From Zelopaecilomyces penicillatus (Eukaryota; Ascomycota; Sordariomycetes; Hypocreales; Pseudodiploosporaceae): 64,000 bases of DNA. The translations under genes were made by a program, and so were the position numbers. A model generated the notes under the pieces. That model did no database searches, was not told the origin of the DNA, and saw nothing but the letters and a program-made list of their open reading frames with translations. The DNA lies in assembly GCA_005765155.1 (NCBI GenBank), contig VCCP01000001.1:3348001-3412000 (forward strand). Reading direction: 5' to 3'. This document shows positions 25,416-35,640 of this stretch, one piece after another (within the stretch, counting starts at the first letter, position 1; each line of letters opens with the position of its first letter).

Positions 25416-26531
25416 ATGGCTTCCAATCTCAAACCAGCCAAGAGGAGATTGCATGTTGGTGGCTCCTGGACCAAATTTTTCGCCATAAAACGTAACTCAA
25501 GGGAATTGAACTCTAACGGGAGAAATGAAGAAGAGAGCACGATATGCGATGGTAGTGATCTTGGCCGGCGCTCAGTGGCATATCACAACCTCTCACAAGG
25601 TCCCAAAGACTCACATCGTTTGGAGAGCGTCGGACGAGGCGCTTCAACTATACTTACCTTGGAGACAAAGACGGCACAAGAACCTCAAACTGAACCCAGA
25701 CAACCGCCATCAACAATCCCTGAATTATCGCACCTCGTTACAAACAATGCACCTTTGCGGTTATCATTAGAGGGCTCGCCAACAACACCAGCATCTCAAT
25801 CAATAGCCAGCGTTTCTGCCATGCGACGCCATGCAAAGACCCCCGTGTTCAGAGTCGGGCAACTTGAAAAGTCTTCAGCGAGAGGAATGAATACTGCTTT
25901 GGATGGCAGCGATGGTGTCAAGTCTGCTGTTGAATCGCATCGCAGCGACAAGGTCAATGACGGGTCATCCATCACGAGACCAGATCATTGCCAGATTGGG
26001 CACGACTCGGAATACGCATCGCGCCACAGCTTCACGAGTTCTCGAGGCGGGACATCGTTCAACGCATCTAGATCGAGCTTTCAAACAGGGACTGCACTTA
26101 CATCTCTCGAGGGCACCGTGGCTGGAGGTGAAGAAAGCTTTAGGCAAATTAACCCTCAACCACCACCTCTTGTCCACCGCCACCGCCCTTCAGAGACATA
26201 CCAGCCCTTGAGGTTATCAGATGAAGAGAATCTAAGGTTACAGATCTGTGTTGACTTGTTAACAAGAGAGCTTGCTCCTGCATTTGCAAGCCAACTTCAT
26301 CGTTCAAGTCGCGAAACATCTGCTCTTCAAGTTTGGACAATGATAGAGGCGTATGAAAGACTGCGAGACCAGCTCATTGACACGGGGTATCGTGGTGCCA
26401 ACCTGGAGGACACCACTGCAGTGTTTGACTCTTGGTTGGCCGCACTACATGTGATACACAGATCTTTCACTAGCGATGATGATGTCCCTCGGGATCCTGG
26501 GGTTGAGAGACTTAACAGAGATGTAGGTTGA
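25416..26531 (+). CDS. Unknown protein, 371 aa
   Basis: An uninterrupted 371-codon ORF, long for chance at this base composition, with a clear ATG. The first two thirds are low complexity, rich in Ser, Thr, Arg and Gln, and probably disordered. Residues from about 270 form a compact region starting LRLSDEENLRLQICVDLLTR and running to VWTMIEAYERLRDQL, which looks helical and may be the conserved part. I do not recognise a named family. It lies in the same orientation about 430 bases upstream of the ERCC1 gene, with no evidence of shared function. A further short 3' exon is possible, since GTAGGT overlaps the last codons. Confidence 0.7.
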   Translation: MASNLKPAKRRLHVGGSWTKFFAIKRNSRELNSNGRNEEESTICDGSDLGRRSVAYHNLSQGPKDSHRLESVGRGASTILTLETKTAQEPQTEPRQPPSTIPELSHLVTNNAPLRLSLEGSPTTPASQSIASVSAMRRHAKTPVFRVGQLEKSSARGMNTALDGSDGVKSAVESHRSDKVNDGSSITRPDHCQIGHDSEYASRHSFTSSRGGTSFNASRSSFQTGTALTSLEGTVAGGEESFRQINPQPPPLVHRHRPSETYQPLRLSDEENLRLQICVDLLTRELAPAFASQLHRSSRETSALQVWTMIEAYERLRDQLIDTGYRGANLEDTTAVFDSWLAALHVIHRSFTSDDDVPRDPGVERLNRDVG

Positions 26532-26961
26532 GCAGCTAGAAAGTTGGATAATTCGAATAATCGCGTTCATATCCTGTAAGCCAAATTAAATGAGGCCAAC
26601 GGGCATACACGCTGGAACTTGCTAGAGATGCTGGTTTCTGGAACTCCATCTCTCGAAGACAAGCAGCACTTATTTTTCTCATATCGCAGTCAAGGAAGGT
26701 TCCGTTGTGGAATTTCGGAGTGAGGCAATGGCATTGAGCCCCACCCGGAAGTCACTGGAGGGCCCACAGGCTCCCTTGTACTTACTTGCACGTTAAAAAT
26801 ACAGCACCACGACAGCAGGAGCGGTGCTTTACTTGGCGACTGAGGGGCGAGCCGAATTCACACCTGCAAAGCTCGACATGATCCTAGCTCAATGCAGTTC
26901 TACCGTTCACTTGTCCATGACACATCCGCCCCAGCACCCAAACATCCAGATGCAGTAGAAA
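26532..26961. other. Intergenic upstream of ERCC1 gene
   Basis: A 430-base spacer holding the ERCC1 promoter. No gene or repeat seen. Confidence 0.45.
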
Positions 26962-28161
26962 ATGGCAGACGAATACGGAGCGGACGATGACCTCCTGGCA
27001 GCAATGGCAGCCAGCGAGCCGATACCTGCAGTGCGAAGGCCCATCCAGCAACCAACTCCACAACGTCTAGACAAGGCACCACCTCCTCAAACCATATCCA
27101 CCAACAAGGTTGTGCAGCCGACGCCGCAGGTTCTTCGCCAGAAACAGACGGGTTCGACAATTCTGGTGTCACCGCGACAACGAGGAAACCCTGTTCTAAC
27201 GAGTATTCGATCCATGCCATGGGAGTATAGCGATATTCCAGCCGACTATGTCCTGGGACTGACAACCTGTGCACTCTTCCTGAGGTATGTTTCCACTGTC
27301 TTCTGTAGATACAGCTCGGCGCTGGGACTAACGATGACGAATACCAGTCTCAAGTATCACCGCCTTCATCCCGAATACATCTACACTCGCATCCGAAACC
27401 TGCAAGGCAAATATAACCTTCGCATACTCCTTACCATGGTGGATATTCCGAACCACGAAGATTCCTTGCGAGAACTATCTAAAACTTCAATGGTCAACAA
27501 CGCTACAGTGATCTTGTGCTGGTCTGCGGCTGAATGTGCTCGATACATTGAGCTCTACAAGTCATACGAGAACGCTAGCTTTGCAGCCATTCGCGGGCAA
27601 CAGGCGTCAAGCTACGCTGACAAACTTGTTGACTTTGTCACCGTGCCAAGAAGTCTCAACAAGTCAGATGCTGTTGCGCTGGTCGCGAATTTCGGCAGCC
27701 TCAAAAATGCCGTCAATGCTGAACCTGAGCAGCTCGGCATGATCAGTGGTTGGGGCGGAATCAAGGTCAAACGATGGTCCGCCGCGGTTGAGGAGCCATT
27801 CCGGGCAAAAAAGGCAGCCAAACGAAAGCTGCATCAGCCCGCCCCGGACGTAGGACACGACCGCCCTGTCCACAATGAACGAGCTCGGCGGCTTGACCAA
27901 GCTCTATCCCCCTCTCTAGCGCCTTTGGGAGACATTGATTTGTTACCATCGCAGCTGCAACAAGCAGGAAGTTCATCGAGGCAATTTCATTTCTTGGACG
28001 AACTCGACGGTGACGATGAAGAGGAGGCATTACCAACTGTTGATGTAGAAGGATCTGCCAATCTAGCCCAATCCGCAGACAGAGTAGCAGTAAGATCCGA
28101 CAACCCTCAACTAAGCGGAGGCGTGGCAGCGGCGTTGGCGAAGTTACGAGAAACAGGTTAA
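26962..28161 (+). CDS. swi10: ERCC1/Rad10/Swi10 nucleotide-excision repair subunit
   Basis: Exons 26962-27284 and 27348-28161 flank a 63-nt intron with a CTAAC branch site and give 378 aa. Splicing restores the family sequence VLGLTTCALFLSLKYHRLHPEYI. ERCC1 pairs with XPF/Rad1/Rad16 to cut the 5' side of DNA lesions and recombination intermediates in the nucleus. The central domain (about 85-215) is the XPF-nuclease-like, catalytically dead fold, with LRILLTMVDI and ILCWSAAECARYIELYKSYE. A C-terminal helix-hairpin-helix region follows (about 225-270: LNKSDAVALVANFGSLKNAV, then GGIKVKRW). The N and C termini are disordered. The intron length is a multiple of three and has no stop, so unspliced RNA would stay in frame. 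Confidence 0.94.
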   Translation: MADEYGADDDLLAAMAASEPIPAVRRPIQQPTPQRLDKAPPPQTISTNKVVQPTPQVLRQKQTGSTILVSPRQRGNPVLTSIRSMPWEYSDIPADYVLGLTTCALFLRYVSTVFCRYSSALGLTMTNTSLKYHRLHPEYIYTRIRNLQGKYNLRILLTMVDIPNHEDSLRELSKTSMVNNATVILCWSAAECARYIELYKSYENASFAAIRGQQASSYADKLVDFVTVPRSLNKSDAVALVANFGSLKNAVNAEPEQLGMISGWGGIKVKRWSAAVEEPFRAKKAAKRKLHQPAPDVGHDRPVHNERARRLDQALSPSLAPLGDIDLLPSQLQQAGSSSRQFHFLDELDGDDEEEALPTVDVEGSANLAQSADRVAVRSDNPQLSGGVAAALAKLRETG

Positions 28162-29602
28162 ACAGGCATGTTAGAGCTCCAGGTGCAGCGCCATGTGCCT
28201 GCAGCACCCTCCTTTTTGGCATGACGACGTTGCACGCGAGGCAAAGCCGCCGCAAAGCTGCCGAGAAAAGTGATGCAGAGCAGAATTGCATCTCATCGGT
28301 TATTACTAGTTCTCGTACCTGTTCGGACGAACAACCGAAGTCCTCGTACATTTATGCGCGCTTTGCTCATCATGCATAACGCAAGCCCTATGCCCTGGTC
28401 CGTGCCTGGAAGGATCGCGCCCCCGCAGAAGAAGATGTTGTTCATGGCGCGGGGTGCCGCCCTTGCAAGGCCGTGTGAAGGTGCAGACATCGGCGATATG
28501 GACATGGCTGGTCTGAACCTCTGGGCCGATGCGCCTCCTCCAGAAGACACCACCTCGGTACAAATGCCCCGAGGAGAGGGCCAGTGAATTTATCAATAGG
28601 GAAAAAATTAAAGCGATGACTTGGTATTCTGACGGAAGCAACCTAGCTACCGTAAGCTTACGCCACTGCCACTGCAGCGTTGTCCGAATTTGTATCACCA
28701 TCAAGCCTGTCTTGTATCATAGCCACTCACAGTGTCCGTTTCCAGGTACAGAGTTTCCTAAATTTTGGTATTCTCCGGTTGATTTTTGTCCACCCTAGTA
28801 ACATGAAGATCAAATCCACACTACGAGTTGGAAGAGCCTGCCCCTCCTCTCGGCATGGCCTTAAGTCTGTTTGCCGGCTTGGCCTAGATGTATGGATGTA
28901 GGGTGGTATCGGCTTTCACCAACCTTGCCGCCATTGGCCCGCCTCGTCTTGGGGAACAGCAGCAGGCACATCACCACTCTAAAACGACGAACTGCTGTTG
29001 GACACCGTCAGGTGCTACTTCCCCTCCCATCTTTTTTCCTTCTCCAAGGGAGGTTTTCCCCATACAAAACATCCTGACCAAGCGGACGGCCTTACCAATT
29101 GAAGGTGTCATGCTTTCGGTTGTCACAAGACCGATGAGGGGAGCCGCCTTGATCCCCCCAGAACTTTGTTATTACAATCTAAACAAGGTTGATGGTATTC
29201 TGTAGCGCTTCTCGGGTGGGCTCGACGGACAGGACTTATGCAAGGCGCCAGGAATCTTGAGTGTCACCTGCCTGCTGCGATCCAACTTTCCTATCTGCCT
29301 GGCCTGCTTTTCGCCCTCTGGATTACATTGAAGCAATTCGGACCACGGTCGTAGTACTACGTAGTCTGCGTAGTATGCTGATTGACGTCCCATCCTTGCC
29401 TTGGCAACGCCATGTCTTAGAACTAGATTGATTACAGGCACAATAACCCGGGGACCCGTGCTAGTGTTGGAATCCGGGCAAGTCCTTGAAATATCGTGCT
29501 GTCCCTCCACTATTCATACAATTGCTCGCTACTTTCTTATCGAAAGCAAGACTCATCTGGATAGTACGGATAAGACTATTCTATCAATTGAAGCCCAGCA
29601 TT
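28162..29602. other. Intergenic, ERCC1 to GH47 gene
   Basis: No firm gene. Minus-strand frame 28553-28293 contains NNIFFCGGAILPGTDQGIGL, which faintly resembles the C-terminal FAD-binding signature of phytoene-desaturase-like oxidoreductases, but nothing upstream supports a complete gene. The right end holds the GH47 promoter and leader; the ORF extends in frame to 29486 but only the ATG at 29603 gives a signal peptide. Confidence 0.4.
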
Positions 29603-31358
29603 ATGCGGTTAAATTGTGCCCCTATCTTAGCCTTGGGCTTAGTTGGCCCTGCACTGGCCATACCTCGACCAGACGTCGAAAAACGGGTTCCTGCAAACGC
29701 GACGAGGGCGGCTGCCGTCCAAGAAGTCTTCAAGACATCTTGGGATGGGTACTATAAGCATGCGTTTCCACATGACAGTCTCCGTCCCATTGATAATACA
29801 TATGAGGACGACAGGTTTGTTTCTTCTGCTGCATACTGGCATGGCACAGTTATTTTTACTAACAAACCACGTCAGAAATGGATGGGGTGCCACAGCAATT
29901 GATGGGCTGACGACGGCCATTATCATGGGCGAATCTAGTATCGTGACTACGATATTAGAGTTTGTGCCCCAGATCAATTTCACTACCACTGCCGTTGAGA
30001 ATGAGGGCATTTCCTTTTTCGAAACTAACATCAGATATCTGGGTGGTTTGATCTCCGGTATGTCTCTATATCAGGGCTACACCCGCCTCCCAAACAAGCT
30101 TCGGACACATCTAATCCACCCTAGCATATGACCTCTTGAAGGGCCCGATGAGCAGTCTTGTGGTGAATGATACCCTGGTTGATAGCCTTTTAGACCAGGC
30201 TGTGAGCCTCGCAAACAGCCTCAAGATTGCTTTTGACACACCATCCGGCATTCCAGACCCCACCGTCTTTTTAAATCCCAAACCACGCATCAGTGGAGCT
30301 GAAAGGAACAACATCGCCGAGGTTGGTACGATTGTGCTGGAGTGGACACGCCTCAGCGACTTGACGGGCGATCAATCATATGCCAAACTGGCCCAGAAGG
30401 CAGAGTCCTACCTACTCAAGCCAACTGGGCAAAAGGAAGCCTGGCCTGGCCTGGTTGGAACGTTTGTCAGCACCAAGAACGGTGCTTTCTTAGATAGCAA
30501 TGGTGGATGGTCCGGTTTGACTGATAGCTTTTACGAGTATCTCATCAAGATGTACATGTACGACCCGAAATCATATGCAGAGTACAGGACACGATGGGAG
30601 CTTGCGGCAGACTCGACCATGAAGCACCTGGCTTCTCATCCCACCTCGCGGAAAGATTTGACTTTCTTGTCTCAATACTCTGGCCAAAAAACAAGCCCCA
30701 ACTCGGGCCATTGTAAGCTGACGTTTTCCCCTCGTTATCTATTAATGTGGTCGATGGACATGAAACTAATACGAGCACCTGATTAGTGGCTAGCTTTGCT
30801 GGAGGCAACTTCATTCTCGGAGGTATTCTCCTGGGTCAGCAAAAGTACATCAAGTTTGGCATCCAGCTCGCTGAATCATACTACGCAACATACAAGACTG
30901 CCTCCGGCATTGGCCCCGAAGGTTTTCGATGGGTGGACAGCACGCTTCCCCAGACCGGCAGCAATGGTCCACCGCCTGCGTCCCAGGCTGATTTTTATAA
31001 AAAGGCTGGTTTCTGGTCTACATCATCTGGATATATTCTGCGACCTGAAACAATGGAGAGCCTGTACTACGCGTACCGTGTAACTGGCGATACTAAATAC
31101 CAGGACCTTGCCTGGGAAGGCTTTCAAGCCATCAGGGACATCTGCCGTGCCGGCAGTGCTTTCTCAGCTGTCAGCGATGTGACCAAGAGTAATGGCGGCA
31201 GCTACTACAACAGCATGCAAAGCTTCTGGCTCGCTGAGGCGCTCAAGTATATGTATTTGATCTTTTCTCCGGAGGCGGATTTCCAAGTCAAGGTCAATGA
31301 GCCTAACAAGTTTGTGTACAATACGGAAGCACACCCTGTGAGGGTTCGGGGGGGTTAA
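29603..31358 (+). CDS. Secreted class I alpha-1,2-mannosidase (GH47)
   Basis: Exons 29603-29814, 29876-30057, 30125-30712 and 30787-31358 give 517 aa; introns are 61, 67 and 74 nt. Residues 1-19 form a signal peptide ending ALA. GH47 landmarks occur in order: NGWGATAIDGLTTAIIMGE, FFETNIRYLGGLISAYDLL, NIAEVGTIVLEWTRLSDLTG, WSGLTDSFYEYLIKMYMY, HLASFAGGNFILGG, ILRPETMESLYYAYRVTGD, MQSFWLAEALKYMYLIFS, and the terminal YNTEAHP whose Thr binds calcium in the family. The family trims alpha-1,2-linked mannose from N-glycans. The signal peptide without a membrane anchor suggests a secreted or secretory-pathway soluble form. Odd point: the Cys usual after HL in HLxCFxGG is Ser here, and its disulfide partner position in the following helix is Tyr. 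Confidence 0.94.
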
Positions 31359-31955
31359 ATGGCAAGCTTTTGTACGAAGCTTGAACTGGTGGGCTGTATT
31401 GAGTGAGGTAGTATTAATAAATAACGGACATGATACTACAAAAACGATAAACAACGCGGTGCTTAGTGATACCACTCAGTAAAAGAAAATGAAAACCCCC
31501 AATGATTTGAGATACCTATAATGATAATTTACATTCAATCACGTCTCATTTCCGCTTGTCTCAGCCGTTACATTGCGAGGCTGCATGCCCCGCATTCAAG
31601 ATGCTGGAATACAACCATATGCCAACCAGCCATGGAGCTGTGCTTGCACTAGACACACTGCCCAAGCGTGCCCCAGCATTGGATTGTGAGAAAATTACAA
31701 ATCCTGTAGTGAATTCCTCTGTGGCAATATTTCGTTCTCTCCAATGTGGGGGTATAATCTGATGCAGAAAACTCCAATCCCCATTAATTTGTAGCTTGTC
31801 GGCGTTCATTTCTTGATGACTCACACAAGAGCTCGCTCAGACAGCCTTGAGCGTTAATACCAACACCGAAAAGGAAAACGCTAAGACAATTTTATAATAA
31901 CAAGCATTCGGATAGCATGCAGAGTGGCGTAGTTGTTAGTTAGTAATGCCTGTAA
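31359..31955. other. Convergent 3' flanks
   Basis: Space between the GH47 gene (+) and the NAPE-PLD-like gene (-). Small overlapping ORFs at about 31560-31820 are unrecognised. No repeat seen. Confidence 0.45.
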
Positions 31956-33378
31956 TCAAAACTCCCTGCTCGCGCCAATGTCACACACGTCGAACACGCC
32001 AGTCTCGGGGATGTTTTGGCGTTTGAGCGCCTCTTTTAGCATATTGGGCGGCTCCATGACTTCCTCCAGCGTCAGTGCCCATGTGCCCCAATGAATGCCC
32101 ATGGCTTTCTCGCACTTTGTGTCTTTGAAAATCTCAACGGAATCGTAGGGATTTGCGTGCATCGAAGAAAATGCCACTCGGGGGAAGTAGGCGCCAATGG
32201 GGATCAGGCCGAGATCAAAAGGCCCGCGTAGATCACCAATCTGTTTGAACTGCGGACAACGCGGTAGAGCGTCGTACTCTGGCCCGTAGTCGTCTATGCC
32301 GGCCGGTAAATGTGGCACTGCTCGATATCCTGTGTCACCGCCGAACCAGACTGACTTGGTCCCCGATCGAATACCCCACGAGCACCATAGTGTCTTGTCC
32401 TTGTCAAAGGCTGTTCGTGCTGACGTGTGTTGGCACGGGAGGCAGGAAATGCGCGCTTGGATTGAGTCCTTTTTCCCTGCATCCTGAACGGTAATGGTCA
32501 AATCGGCGTCTTCCCACCAATCTAGCTCTGTCACATTGTTCAGACCGCTCTTGCGGAACCATGTCTCGAGGCCGAGGCCGACGAAGAACTGAACGTCTGG
32601 ATGGCTCTTCTGAATCTCAAGAACTGACGTGTGGGAGAGATGATCGTAGTGGCTGTGGCTGATGACCACGGCGTCGATAACGGGAATGTCCTTGATATCG
32701 CAGGGTCGGGGAGTGAAGCGTTTAGGTCCCATGAAGTTGAAGGGTGAACATCGGTCTTCGAACACCGGGTCGAACAAGACGCGCAATCCAGATGGAAACT
32801 CGACGTAGTAACAAGCATGGCCCAGCCAAGTCGCGCGGAGCTTCGACGATGCGTTTCGGTCAGGCAACCACTCCGGTTTGACCACGGGAACTGTGGGGGG
32901 AGTTGTAACGGGAAGTTTGAGCTCTCCTGTAATAGTAGGCCTATATGATACAATCGTCATCAGCTTTGCTTTCCATGCAAACCTCAGGCAACGCCGTAGA
33001 TAGAATAGGCATTGTGTAAAATGTATTATCCAATCTCATCACACACTCGATGCCATAATCCAAGCGCAAGTACACACGTCCTCACATGTAAACTCACCAA
33101 ACAACCTTCGTCAACATCCCCGTCAGCGTAGGAGCGCCGGTCCACGACGGATACGGGTTTTTGAAGCCGGCAACTGCACCACTCTTGATCACATGATGGG
33201 GATTGGACGCTGCATCATCAGGAATGCTTGTGCGACCTGGGATCTTGGCCACCCCTGTGGAATAAGCTTGCGATGCTGATGACACCGATGATGGCGCGCG
33301 AGACATGACGACGGCTGTTGTCAATGCTGAAGCTGCTGTGACGGTCGCGATGAGCAGCCGGGGACGGAGCCGGGGCAT
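31956..33378 (-). CDS. NAPE-PLD-like metallo-beta-lactamase-fold hydrolase
   Basis: Exons 33378-33098 and 32940-31956 around a 157-nt phase-2 intron give 421 aa. Splicing joins LTKVVW to PTITGELKLP. The family includes animal N-acyl-phosphatidylethanolamine phospholipase D and yeast Fmp30 (mitochondrial, needed for cardiolipin homeostasis). Zinc-site motifs are present: HSHYDH (H189, H191, D193, H194), LPCQHTSAR, FGGDTGY and the final GIHWGTW. The N terminus (MPRLRPRLLIATVTAASALT) is Arg- and Ala-rich with a hydrophobic stretch, consistent with a mitochondrial or membrane signal. The likely role is phospholipid or N-acyl-phospholipid hydrolysis. The exact substrate cannot be read from sequence. 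The first exon is less certain than the second. Confidence 0.88.
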
Positions 33379-34653
33379 GTGGAAAGGAAGAGAGAAGCAC
33401 GATCAGAAGGACCGGGAGGGGGGAGGGGATTGGGGGGGGAGAGGGAGAGGAGATGGAGAGTGAAGGAGGCTGCGGAGCTATATGATCGTGGCGCCAGGGC
33501 CGACATAGCAACGGATGGATGCGATACAGCCATGCATGACAGTGACTTTGCGGCTGCACGTCCTTTCATCTATCCCAAATAGCTATAGTATGACTTTTCG
33601 AAGGGGGCCTCGACGTCCGACAAGGCCGCCGTGTTGCCTTACTCGCGGACGGGCCTCGGGATGCAGACACAGGGCATGGCACAATCCTTAGTGGTTAGTA
33701 TTAGTACTGCTCCGTACCTGGTGATTAGTAGCTGCTGCTAATTTGCGTGGCCCTCTTGATCTTCCCCAACACCACCTGGCTTTAGCGGAGTTTAGATACG
33801 TAGTCTGGGCGTTGTTGGGCGTGGCTCTCAACCAATACATGCCTACCTTCCCTACCTTACTTAAGTAATGCATAAGTATTAACCCGCCTGATACTATAGT
33901 TGTCTGTACCTATCAATTATCTGCAGTACTTCGTCATTGTGTGTACTACTATTACTACCAGGGTTGACAGGGGAGTACAAGGGTTCCCAGGAGCAGTTCA
34001 GGGACAGTTCACACACTTTCATTAGAGTACATCGGTGCGATGGCCCCGACTTCCGACGTCCTAGCGGGCTTGGCGGGCCCAACTCCGACCAACAAAGCGG
34101 AATCGTGGAGAACATGGTGGAGGAATTAACCAGTTCCTGGAGGTCCGTATTACTCCGCAGATATACCTGATGGTACTGTGTGTATACTTCATACATGTGT
34201 AAGACTTCAGACAGTCAAGCACTTCAATTGGTACGTTGCTGTGTGCGGACATGACAGGATAGAAACGCTGCTGCATTCCAAACCACGTGCATTGTGCCGG
34301 CGGCACGCCACATTGATTCAATGCTGTGATACAATTGGCTATGATCCACACTCATGGGCACTACAGATTTGGAGGCGTTCTGCACTCTTTTGATACACAA
34401 GAAGCATCACGATGTCGCCGACCATGTGGGACGAGGCCTGTATTTGAGTTACCTAAATCCTCGTACCTGTTTAAACTATCGGTGCCAAGTGTGTGCTATC
34501 CCAATAGGGCCTGGCCAGCTACTGGGATCTTGAAGATGCCTTAATTGGATATGCCCTCTGTACCAATCCCGACGCGATCGACATAACTGTATTGTCTTGA
34601 AAACGCCCCGAACCAGATTCTACCCCTGGCATCCGTGCGCAGGTTCCTGATAT
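33379..34653. other. Intergenic, NAPE-PLD-like to SNU13
   Basis: Begins with a G-rich strand (33400-33460, repeated GGGAGG/GGGGGA words) just upstream of the NAPE-PLD-like start, which is C/T-rich in the direction of that gene. There is a TACCTT/TTAAGTAA palindromic patch at 33841-33870. No gene seen. Confidence 0.45.
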
Positions 34654-35178
34654 TTAGATTGCAAGCCTCTCAACCTTGGCCTGAAGAGCCTTGATCTGGC
34701 CCGACAGCTCGCTCAGCTCGTTGGAGCTGATGCTGGCAGCGATAACCGCTCGGCTGACACCACAAGCTCTTCCGAGCATCGTCTTGCTGGGGACGTACAC
34801 ATACGGCACACCCTTGTCTTCGCAGATGAGGGGGATGTGAAGGATAATAGCGAGAGGCTCGGTATCGGCAGCCAGGACAGCGATTTCGCACGTTCCACGG
34901 TTAATAGCCTTGGTGACTACAAAGCAAGCCCAATCAGAATCGAGGTCTAGGGAGCTGGGATTTCAATTTATTGAACCAAACGTACCTTCGTTGGCACCCT
35001 TCTTGGCCTGGCGAATATGCATCGCAGACTGCAAGAGATCCAAGATCTCTTGCGTCAGAGCGGCATCGGCCAGAGGCCACGCTGCAAACACACAATGTTA
35101 GTCAAGGTCCCCAAGAAGTCCCGGCACCCAATTGATGCGCTGTATCCATCAGAAAAACTTACCAACATCGGAAGACAT
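34654..35178 (-). CDS. SNU13: Snu13/15.5K L7Ae-family snoRNP and U4 snRNP protein
   Basis: Three exons: 35178-35163 (16 nt), 35081-34986 (96 nt) and 34916-34654 (263 nt), giving 124 aa. Introns are 81 and 69 nt. The protein binds kink-turns in box C/D snoRNAs and U4 snRNA in the nucleus. The sequence is almost the family consensus: MSSDVAWPLADAAL, HIRQAKKGANEVTKAINRGT, CEIAVLAADTEPLAIILHIP, LICEDKGVPYVYVPSKTMLG, RACGVSRAVIAASI, and the ending KVERLAI. Family length is usually 125-128 aa. The very short first exon encodes only MSSDV, a common layout for this gene in fungi. The predicted splices all restore the consensus. Confidence 0.97.
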
Positions 35179-35640
35179 ATTTGCAGACGGAGGCTCACCC
35201 GAGAAAGGCTCACTGCCGTGGATGTAGGAGAGTAGTAGGGGGATTGGAAAGGATCGCGAGAGAGTTGATGAGGATATGGTTGGATAAAAAAGCCTAGGAA
35301 AAAAAAGACGCTGTATTGACATAGCACTGATAACAAAGGCTTATCGACCCCACTAGCGGGCAGGATTAACTTATATCCAGAAGCTGCACAATCAGCCACG
35401 TGACCGCATCAAAATGGACGAAAACTTGATAGAACTGTTGTTCAGTGAGTGTCATCAAGCGATAAATAACAAAAAATCATAGAGAATATGAAACAGGGGT
35501 TGTCGTTGAATGCGTATGTTACTCATTAGTCATAGTATAAATCAAAATGGTATATCGCAAAATCAGGCCAGTGCACAGTTCATCCAACCATTTGCAGGCC
35601 TCAACCAACCAACGCCCCTAACACCGTTACATGATCAACT
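35179..35640. other. Intergenic, SNU13 to NDC80
   Basis: SNU13 promoter and 5' leader plus the NDC80 3' flank (both genes read leftwards). No other feature seen. Confidence 0.45.
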
